The notes beneath the pieces are model-generated. The model worked only from the letters and a program-made list of their open reading frames with translations. It was not told the origin of the DNA and made no database searches. Of a DNA stretch of 64,000 nucleotides, positions 57,203 through 64,000 are shown piece after piece (the stretch's first letter is position 1; every line of letters starts with the position of its first letter). The position numbers were made by a program, and so were the translations under genes. The stretch is from positions 1,302,001-1,366,000 of the forward strand of contig JAUFOR010000008.1 of assembly GCA_040285745.1 (NCBI GenBank), written 5' to 3'. This DNA comes from Barthelona sp. PCE. Taxonomy: Eukaryota > Metamonada: BaSk clade.

Positions 57203-59678
57203 TCAAGGAAAACAAAGATACAGAAACTCCGTCAACCGTGGCTGTGTACAAGTCGCAGCCGAAAGTACTCCTTTTGAAGAAGTCTGCCACAAGATCAAAC
57301 GAGTCCCCACCCCTGACTACAACTGGGGCAGTGGAAAACGAAAGGGGTTTGGAAGAAAATGAGCTGACGATATCTTCTGCACCATTTTCTTTGCTTACTG
57401 TGAGGAGCGTGGATTTTAATGTGAAGTCTCTCGTATCAACATCGCACAGGACGCTGATCTGGTTCGTATCGACCTGACAGCCGAGAGTTTTCCTGCTACA
57501 AACCGACTCAAGCACAAAGTCATAGAATTCCAACATATTTGTCACTTCACTATCATATGTACAGTTGATGCGCGTATCTGTTCCGCGATCCAGCACAGTA
57601 GGGGTGCAGAGTACGGAATTCATTAATTCTGGCTGGAAGTGCTGGTAGCTATACTGATTCATAGCAGACCAGTACATACCGAATGTGTGCTCATAGACGA
57701 GACCAAACGTTGTGGGTACTGGGCTATTCGTGAGTTGCGCTCGCCTGTGTTGTAATGGGTTGAAAGTGATTAGATCTACGTTTGAAAGCGCAAAATCTGT
57801 TATATCTGCTGTTTTTTCAACAAACAACAGTCCACCACTACCCGTTATCGTTTTTATATCAGAGGACAGATCCGTGTATGTAGGATGCTCTCCAAGTGAA
57901 CAACCAACAATGTTGTGTGTGAATCCTCCATCGACGGTACACTTATCACTACCGTCGTACTCAATATCAACGAACTCTCCTCCAAACGTACTAATACTGA
58001 CATCTCCACCCCCGACTCTTATAGATGAGTTTGTGTGTATGTTTCCCTTAAGAGATAACGTGTTCGCTTCATGCTCTGACACGATAATGATGTCTCCGCT
58101 GAGGTTCTGAGCTGTTGAGTTAGAAACAACAAATGTGCCTTTAGCTTGAGACTGCCATCCATTGCTCAGAGAGACGTTGTAGTTGGAACCGTAAAGACCC
58201 GCATTTGTGACGGCCCCTGTGACAGCACCACTTTCTGCGGTGTTCACAGTTCCGTATGGGAACAATCCACGAACTTCACCTTGCAAGGAGACAGTATCAC
58301 CAGAGAATACTCCTTTGAATTCACCGCTTAGTGTGCAACTGTCAAAGTTACCAATAACCGGGTTCTCAGCAGCGTTCACTAGCCTAGCATTCTCAAGATA
58401 CGAGGGATTGGGTGCAATGTGCTTGAATATCAAGTTGTCCAAACGAAATGCATCAAGAGTGCGAGAAAACAGTGTATTGTCATAGTAATCAGGTGCAAGC
58501 GTGAGATTAAGAGGCGTGGTGCCAAAGATCACAGATCTCACATTGTCGGCAGCAAGCGATGTCACAGCATCAGTCAGAGCCAATGCGACATCCAGCTTTC
58601 CCAATAACGTAAGAGATTCTCCATCGAAGCGCAGTTTAACACGATCATTCTTATCCGTGAATGTAGTCAGATCAAGTGTTAGATCTGACACACCAAAACC
58701 AAGATCAAAAAAGTTCATAGTTGTGACGCCGATTGTGAGGGGTTCAGTCGTGGATATATATATCATCGCACTACGAGCGTACGCAACCAGTACGGTATCT
58801 ATGCTCGACACAGTGATCTGCGATCCGTCCATCAGCGTAAACTCTTTGGAGAAAGAAGATGCTGTTACACGAGCGCCGTTCTTCAAAACCATCGCGTTTG
58901 GGTCCGAGGGTAGATGAACTGCAGAGTCCTCAACGAACAATATGGTATTGTTCAATTTAGTTATCGTCAGGTCAGCCAATGTACCGTCAAAAATTCGCAA
59001 TCCGAGACAGCTCAAACCCACACCCGACAACTCTCCGTCTATCTCATAGGCCCACACAATCGCTGCAGTGTGTGACTGACTGGGAACATCATAGATAATG
59101 GTAAACCATGAATCAGCCTTAAAGAGACCAACAGCAGTCGCTCCTGCGGATTTATAGTTCTCAAATACCATAGAATAAACGGTATAAACGGTGAAACCGC
59201 TCAGTATTCTCATATAGCACAGTTTATCATGGTCAAAGTGAAAAAAGAGTGCATTTTCAGAGGGAACAAACGTGCACGGTTGACTAGATGGTGAAGTAGA
59301 AGCTCCCTGGAACGTATGACTGTGATTTAAAGGGGATAAAATACACCGTTGGGCATATGACGGATTACTGAATTGATATACTAAGAATTGATGAGTAAAA
59401 CCAACTGAAAAAATTTCTGGTGTGTGATCACATCCATCTGTGTTGAATTGAAGAATCGCAAATTCAGAGACAAATACTGGAACTTTTATCCTCTCAAGGT
59501 AATTAATTTCATTAATCACACATATAGAATAATCTTCAAAATATAATTGCAAATTAAAAATATTTTCGGATAAGGTTGTATCATATATTATCTTTAAAAA
59601 ACAAAAAAACAATTGCCTCATAATCTGCATTTTCTTCGATGATATCACAGTTTGAACTGCATAAAATGGTTGAGTTTT
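57156..59678 (-). CDS. Giant surface protein, middle part (beta-strand-rich ectodomain)
   Basis: An open frame of about 840 codons between the two frame changes. It continues the same texture as its flanks: repeated short beta strands, NG/GD turns, many N-glycosylation sequons and few cysteines. It ends in an IPT-like unit (VVVRGGDSFDLVADFF) that is completed only in the next frame. A start at an internal ATG near 59629 would give a weak hydrophobic leader, but it lies inside the coding region of the upstream frame. I therefore treat this as an internal segment of one gene. Overlap with the upstream frame is about 100 nt and with the downstream frame about 45 nt. Confidence 0.75.
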   Translation of the reverse strand, partial: KTQPFYAVQTVISSKKMQIMRQLFFCFLKIIYDTTLSENIFNLQLYFEDYSICVINEINYLERIKVPVFVSEFAILQFNTDGCDHTPEIFSVGFTHQFLVYQFSNPSYAQRCILSPLNHSHTFQGASTSPSSQPCTFVPSENALFFHFDHDKLCYMRILSGFTVYTVYSMVFENYKSAGATAVGLFKADSWFTIIYDVPSQSHTAAIVWAYEIDGELSGVGLSCLGLRIFDGTLADLTITKLNNTILFVEDSAVHLPSDPNAMVLKNGARVTASSFSKEFTLMDGSQITVSSIDTVLVAYARSAMIYISTTEPLTIGVTTMNFFDLGFGVSDLTLDLTTFTDKNDRVKLRFDGESLTLLGKLDVALALTDAVTSLAADNVRSVIFGTTPLNLTLAPDYYDNTLFSRTLDAFRLDNLIFKHIAPNPSYLENARLVNAAENPVIGNFDSCTLSGEFKGVFSGDTVSLQGEVRGLFPYGTVNTAESGAVTGAVTNAGLYGSNYNVSLSNGWQSQAKGTFVVSNSTAQNLSGDIIIVSEHEANTLSLKGNIHTNSSIRVGGGDVSISTFGGEFVDIEYDGSDKCTVDGGFTHNIVGCSLGEHPTYTDLSSDIKTITGSGGLLFVEKTADITDFALSNVDLITFNPLQHRRAQLTNSPVPTTFGLVYEHTFGMYWSAMNQYSYQHFQPELMNSVLCTPTVLDRGTDTRINCTYDSEVTNMLEFYDFVLESVCSRKTLGCQVDTNQISVLCDVDTRDFTLKSTLLTVSKENGAEDIVSSFSSKPLSFSTAPVVVRGGDSFDLVADFFKRSTFGCDLYTATVDGVSVSLFSLTGNDSRSTLFFFLRL

Positions 59679-62600
59679 TTAATTCTGGACGAATAGAAAC
59701 TCCATCAACATAGACCAATGCACCATCTGAATTTGTGCATCTAATTTCCGTTTTTTGGTAGATAAATGCAAAAGGAGCTGTCGAAATTGAATCAGTATTT
59801 GGTATAAACATGTATGCATCAACTTGATTAGTAGACGAAGTTAACGTTTCTCGCACAACGTTCCCTCTTATGTTCTGATCGCCCATGATACCATCTATGT
59901 AGCTAAAACTCACACTGGTCGATCCATAATCCATACTAAATACAGATATATCAATTTTTGAGGTACTATCAAGGACAAATCCGTTTTGGACTTCATTTAA
60001 TCTCAATATTATCACCTCACCACTTAATTTAGTTGAAAGTTGAAGATCCAACGATGCCTTGAAACCACCAAAGAGTAATGAATGTAATCCTAGGGAAAAT
60101 GTTTCAATATCTTGATGTAATACATCTGTGGAACCACTGAAAACACCAATACTTTTAAACATATTATCATCAGTGATTGTGAGATCTCCAGCACTAACAA
60201 TTACAATACTGTCCGTACTGCCAGAAACGGAAACATCACTAAGAATAAAATTCACACCAGGAGAGGAAATAAACGACATGAAAAGACTTCTAATAGCAAT
60301 CTGGAATGGTTTTTCATCGGTTTGTCGCAGGTGAAGTGGGTTCGTTATTGCAATGCTTAATACAGTGTCTGGTTCAGTGGTAGTAACAAAACCTGAAGTG
60401 TACTCGTTCACAAGAAACACTGATATCGATGCATCAACAGCCAGAGTTGTGGTGTCGATCAGATTGATCAGGCGGACGACCAGGAGGGAATCTATGAATG
60501 TGGATCCAATAGTCGGTGTGAATTGATTTTGTGAGCTATCGTAGCGTAAGTTCCCATTTATCTCGGTGAGGCTGAACCCCTCGATTAATATGGCTGGACT
60601 TAGGCAATTATTAATTGTTATTGTACTTCCAGTGCTGAATACGCATGTTGTATACGATACTGCATTACCGACCAAAACCCGTGAGTTATCGATTCTAAAG
60701 GCGTCATCGATGTCAGACACTGAGCGGAGTCCCACTGTGGAATCGACAAAAGCTGTTGAACCAGTGAAGTGAGTGATGTCAGTGAACTCGACTGTTGAGT
60801 TTGTTATTGTCAAATCCGTCGTCTGGGTCGGCACCTCAATTTCCAGAGAGCTGTCCGTAACGGTTCTGAGCGTTCGCATGGGGGCGAGCGATATCAGTTT
60901 GCCGCTGCTGCTTTCAATGTTGACTACATTGAGATTCAAAGTACGTAACTCTACTGTGATATTGTGAATTTGAAGAGTGTCCACTGAAAGCGCGTGGACA
61001 AACATTGTCATGCAATCTGTCTCGACTGAGAGCGTACCAATGGACAACATTGTTAGGTGCGGTGTGAAAGAGACTAAATCGAATTGCCCTGCAATGCTGA
61101 GCTTTGTAAAGTGCGTTTCTAGATCGGGAAGAATCAAGTAGCCATCCTCTTCAACCCTGATGCTGCCAGCTCGTCCATATACACGGGCATGCTTGACGAT
61201 AATGTCGACATTGGGCGCATCGCGAAGGACTACACGCAAACAATTAAAGTTTGCGGTAATTCTGATGTCTCCCATGATGCGAACGCGTGTAAAGAGTTCG
61301 CATATGTGCTCGAAGTCACCCGATGTGAACGCTTTTGACTCAAACGAAAGGGTTGAGTTTGCTGCAAGCTCCTTTTGGGTTATTATCGAATCATCGATGG
61401 TGAATTCCCTATTGACGACGATTGCGCCACTTGTCCAGCCGCCGTTGATGCTCAGGGAATCAGTCTTGATAAAGGCGCCCGTCTCAACAATGGCATCACC
61501 CATATGGATGAAGGAGTCAGTCTCAATAGAGGCGCGTACAATACGGGTACTGGTGTCGCTGTTAAGAACCAACGATGAAGTAACAAGTGTGCCATTCACA
61601 ATACCGCAACCCTTCTCAGGAGATTCATCTGTGTATGCACTCAATACAACACCACTCTCAACCCGAAGTGTATGGGCGTTCATGTATATCTTACAGTCGT
61701 TGCATGTGATTGAGCCTGTGATTGTTACATCAGTGTCTAAGAAGGCAAACGAGTTGTCTAGGACAAGATCACCATCAACCCGGTACGCAAGACGAACCGA
61801 ACTTGTGTTCCGAATAATAAGTGAGTTAACAATAACATCGTATGCAAACACGTGAGTGTTAGTCTCAGTTACAGTCTCTTTGAGCTCAAAGTTCCGATAA
61901 AAAACGTGCGTGAACGTGTCACCTGTGTGGATTGTTGGAGTACTTGTGTATGCTGGCGCATCCTCAAACAATACACGGTCTTTGGTCATCTTATCGTCCG
62001 AGAACTCCTCGCCAACCGTGATAGAATTCACATGCGGTGGAATAGCGACGGGGTTTTCTTCCATCACATCATTCATTGAGAAGGACACATCGAGGTCCGA
62101 CATGGCTTTGAACTTGAAGGGCAACTGGTATCGGTTGCCATAAACAACATCACACGTTCCACACGACCACAATGCCGAAGGGCTGTTTACCAAATATAAA
62201 ACGTTACCATTGATAGAGTTCCAACGCGAAGTAGGAAGCATTACGACGTTTGTTGCTGTGATAACACCCGTTGCTCTTGACCCAGGCATGAGGAAAAGCG
62301 ATTTGATTGTTGTTGAGTTCAGATGAATACTTTTATATGCGAATATCTTACTTCCAAAATTACCATTCAGCATAGTTTCTCCGGTGGCATTCACAATGCA
62401 ATCCACCGTCGTCGAATACATCTTAGAGTCCATCACGTGAATGGATACACCAGATGGTTCTGGTGAAGCAAGTACGAAACCATCAAAAATAGATTCCTCA
62501 GGGAAGACGACAGAGCAGTGATCAATAGCACAATCGATCGCTACCTCACCGGTGTGTACGTGCCTGGTGATATATGTGGTCGGGTGACTGAGAACAATAC

Positions 62601-64000
62601 CTCCCGTCAGCAGATTAATCGATTTAACGTGCCCAATTGCTCCTTCAACCGCTTCCTGAATGGTAACATCTGCCAATTCGCCCTCGAATGAGGCATGCCG
62701 CAGAGAAAGGGTGGCAGTGATGCTGATGTCACCGGTTGCAATAACGCTTACTGAGCCGTATTCACAGATAACAGTGATGTCACTTGATGCGCTGACAAAG
62801 AAGTATGACGGAACAAGACACGATAGCACAGGATCCATTGCCAGAAGGGATGTGGTGAGTGTGGCGTTGCCGCTCAGAATCAGCTCATCAGGCGATCCAA
62901 CAAATTTGAGTATTTTGTGCACAGTTAATGCCAGATGGAGGGTGCCACCGCTGACGTGGATCTCCACAGGTTGGTTTGTCTTACCGTCTAACCGCAGTGT
63001 TACGTTGTGGCCGACATGTACCTCCAGCTTATGTGACGCGTCATGATAAACTGTACCATTAAAATAGTTAGGAACATCAATACTGGTTTCTGCTGGCAAT
63101 AACTCATAAACACCGTCATCCACGATTGAATAACTTTCCGTGAAGTTATCACTCAGCCCAGTCTGCACCAGAACACCCCCATCGGTAATGTAATCAATTT
63201 GATCGTCAGCACTATATTCCATTCTCAACCCTTCAGAGATAACAAAGTAAGTTACTTCCAGAACTGAAGGTGGGGTATGTGTGAGAGCGTGTTCTGGTCT
63301 AGGTATAAAGCGTACCGTTCCATTCATGCAACAGTCAGGTATCTTCCGAATAACTGTAAAAGTTCCATCATATATTGTTATTACACCCATTGTTGCTACA
63401 TTTAGCTCAACCGATGAAATAAAATCTATCAATACAAAACTATCCGCTTGAATACGATATTTATCAAAAGCAACATTAGTTATAAGATGACCGAAATATT
63501 TATGACTACTAGCTACCTTAAAAGAAGTTGTCGAATCGAACGCGTAGATGTACATGAACATAGGGTTAATGATCTGTGTGTCAAAATTCACATGAACATC
63601 ATTCAATGTTATTGTTCGCAAAACCGTTGAATACCCATTACTTATGATATTACTTGCAATTCTGTTTTGATAACAAGTCTCTGAAGGACAAAGTCTTACT
63701 AAATGAATGTGGGTTGTTGGGGGAAACACAGACATTTGGATCATGTTGTTATCAACAATAGTGAGTGACGAATATGGTTCAGTTGAAATCATTCCGTTCG
63801 CTTTACCCCCATCCCCGTCCATAACAAGATGCCCACCGGAAAAGATATTAAGTAAACCACCGTATATTGCTTTAGTCAACGTTAACGTTCCTCCGACCAA
63901 ATAAATTGATCTTCCGTTCTCAGTAACGGTGAGGGATGTACCATCTGGGACAACAATACGGGCGCGACAGTGCGACTGCTCAACTGAAATTGTCGTGTGT
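59581..64000 (-). CDS. Giant surface protein, N-terminal part (beta-helix-like; start lies beyond the window)
   Basis: An open frame continuing without a stop to base 64000, so the true N-terminus and any signal peptide are outside the window. The 1470 codons seen are regular short strands with recurring DSxxxxVxG and NxTVxxxD motifs and dozens of Asn-x-Ser/Thr sites, typical of right-handed parallel beta-helix adhesins. A TGA in this frame at 59581-59583 ends it just after FKDNI, while the +1 frame carries on in the same style. The complete product would exceed 3860 residues. The closest relative in this window by architecture is the protein at 25593-29897. Confidence 0.8.
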   Translation of the reverse strand, partial: HTTISVEQSHCRARIVVPDGTSLTVTENGRSIYLVGGTLTLTKAIYGGLLNIFSGGHLVMDGDGGKANGMISTEPYSSLTIVDNNMIQMSVFPPTTHIHLVRLCPSETCYQNRIASNIISNGYSTVLRTITLNDVHVNFDTQIINPMFMYIYAFDSTTSFKVASSHKYFGHLITNVAFDKYRIQADSFVLIDFISSVELNVATMGVITIYDGTFTVIRKIPDCCMNGTVRFIPRPEHALTHTPPSVLEVTYFVISEGLRMEYSADDQIDYITDGGVLVQTGLSDNFTESYSIVDDGVYELLPAETSIDVPNYFNGTVYHDASHKLEVHVGHNVTLRLDGKTNQPVEIHVSGGTLHLALTVHKILKFVGSPDELILSGNATLTTSLLAMDPVLSCLVPSYFFVSASSDITVICEYGSVSVIATGDISITATLSLRHASFEGELADVTIQEAVEGAIGHVKSINLLTGGIVLSHPTTYITRHVHTGEVAIDCAIDHCSVVFPEESIFDGFVLASPEPSGVSIHVMDSKMYSTTVDCIVNATGETMLNGNFGSKIFAYKSIHLNSTTIKSLFLMPGSRATGVITATNVVMLPTSRWNSINGNVLYLVNSPSALWSCGTCDVVYGNRYQLPFKFKAMSDLDVSFSMNDVMEENPVAIPPHVNSITVGEEFSDDKMTKDRVLFEDAPAYTSTPTIHTGDTFTHVFYRNFELKETVTETNTHVFAYDVIVNSLIIRNTSSVRLAYRVDGDLVLDNSFAFLDTDVTITGSITCNDCKIYMNAHTLRVESGVVLSAYTDESPEKGCGIVNGTLVTSSLVLNSDTSTRIVRASIETDSFIHMGDAIVETGAFIKTDSLSINGGWTSGAIVVNREFTIDDSIITQKELAANSTLSFESKAFTSGDFEHICELFTRVRIMGDIRITANFNCLRVVLRDAPNVDIIVKHARVYGRAGSIRVEEDGYLILPDLETHFTKLSIAGQFDLVSFTPHLTMLSIGTLSVETDCMTMFVHALSVDTLQIHNITVELRTLNLNVVNIESSSGKLISLAPMRTLRTVTDSSLEIEVPTQTTDLTITNSTVEFTDITHFTGSTAFVDSTVGLRSVSDIDDAFRIDNSRVLVGNAVSYTTCVFSTGSTITINNCLSPAILIEGFSLTEINGNLRYDSSQNQFTPTIGSTFIDSLLVVRLINLIDTTTLAVDASISVFLVNEYTSGFVTTTEPDTVLSIAITNPLHLRQTDEKPFQIAIRSLFMSFISSPGVNFILSDVSVSGSTDSIVIVSAGDLTITDDNMFKSIGVFSGSTDVLHQDIETFSLGLHSLLFGGFKASLDLQLSTKLSGEVIILRLNEVQNGFVLDSTSKIDISVFSMDYGSTSVSFSYIDGIMGDQNIRGNVVRETLTSSTNQVDAYMFIPNTDSISTAPFAFIYQKTEIRCTNSDGALVYVDGVSIRPELKNSTILCSSNCDIIEENADYEAIVFLFFKDNI

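Noticed and set aside
57156-57205. A spliceosomal intron explaining the second frame change
   Set aside because: Candidate GT...AG intervals of 20, 26, 38 and 44 nt all have the wrong length modulo 3. The ones that fit are long, delete conserved-looking sequence and lack a branch-point motif.
59581-59648. Two independent genes overlapping by about 70 nt
   Set aside because: The would-be second gene has no promoter space, a poor leader and the same fold type as the first. The third frame has no ATG at all.
61160-61855. A 231-codon plus-strand open frame
   Set aside because: Antisense shadow of the beta-strand-rich surface protein. The low-complexity Ser/Thr/Val composition is the mirror of the real gene.
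1-64000. CRISPR arrays, insertion sequences, integrated viruses or retroelements
   Set aside because: No direct-repeat arrays, transposase, integrase, reverse transcriptase or capsid-like genes were seen. The gene content is cellular and eukaryotic.

Overview
The window is a compact, gene-dense stretch of a protist nuclear genome. About 28 protein genes and one tRNA lie on both strands in 64 kb. Nearly all genes are single uninterrupted ORFs and all three standard stop codons are used. Intergenic DNA is short, AT-rich and usually below 600 bp; two convergent gene pairs are 7 and 9 nt apart and one overlaps by 8 nt. The gene content is clearly eukaryotic: RecQ, HECT ligase, GINS PSF1, tubulin cofactor D, BRO1/ALIX, DDRGK1, PIG-X and an XRN-like nuclease. 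Two features fit an anaerobic or microaerophilic, phagotrophic protist: a homologue of the pyruvate,phosphate dikinase regulatory protein, and several secreted or lysosomal hydrolases. TCA motifs lie just upstream of many ATGs and TAAA motifs overlap or follow stops, which recalls parabasalid core promoters and poly(A) sites. I cannot assign the species, and PIG-X (GPI-anchor synthesis) argues for caution.

Layout. 1-5 kb (minus strand): RecQ helicase (3' end beyond the window), a DUF1963/YwqG-like protein and a 60-aa seed-maturation/LEA-like protein. 5-9 kb: a tiny ORF with a CACGTG hairpin, an XRN-like 5'-3' exonuclease, and a 1.2-kb non-coding interval holding tRNA-Ser(CGA). 9-14 kb: phospholipase B-like protein, an unknown beta-rich protein and GH27 alpha-galactosidase. 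14-25 kb: HECT ligase, a 1486-aa ARM/HEAT-type protein, an exportin-like protein and PIG-X. 25-32 kb: a polytopic beta-helix surface protein, a GILT-like protein lacking half of its CxxC, a small secreted coiled-coil protein and PSF1. 32-45 kb: a large helical protein, a nucleoplasmin-like/ubiquitin-like/acidic protein, BRO1, DDRGK1 and TBCD. 45-52 kb: a second unknown beta-rich protein, a membrane-anchored GH130-type enzyme, a minimal RWP-RK protein, a serine beta-lactamase-fold hydrolase, a discoidin-like domain protein and the PPDK regulatory protein homologue.

From 52.4 kb to the window end, one giant surface-protein gene on the minus strand covers more than 11.6 kb. It has a beta-helix-like ectodomain, IPT/TIG domains, cysteine-rich GCC2/GCC3-type repeats and a polytopic C-terminus. 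It is split into three overlapping ORFs by two apparent +1 frame changes, which is the most striking anomaly in the window. The gene set mixes housekeeping functions (replication and repair, tubulin folding, UFMylation, endosomal sorting) with secretory and surface functions (lysosomal hydrolases, GPI synthesis, adhesin-like proteins). There is no operon logic, and neighbouring genes appear functionally unrelated.
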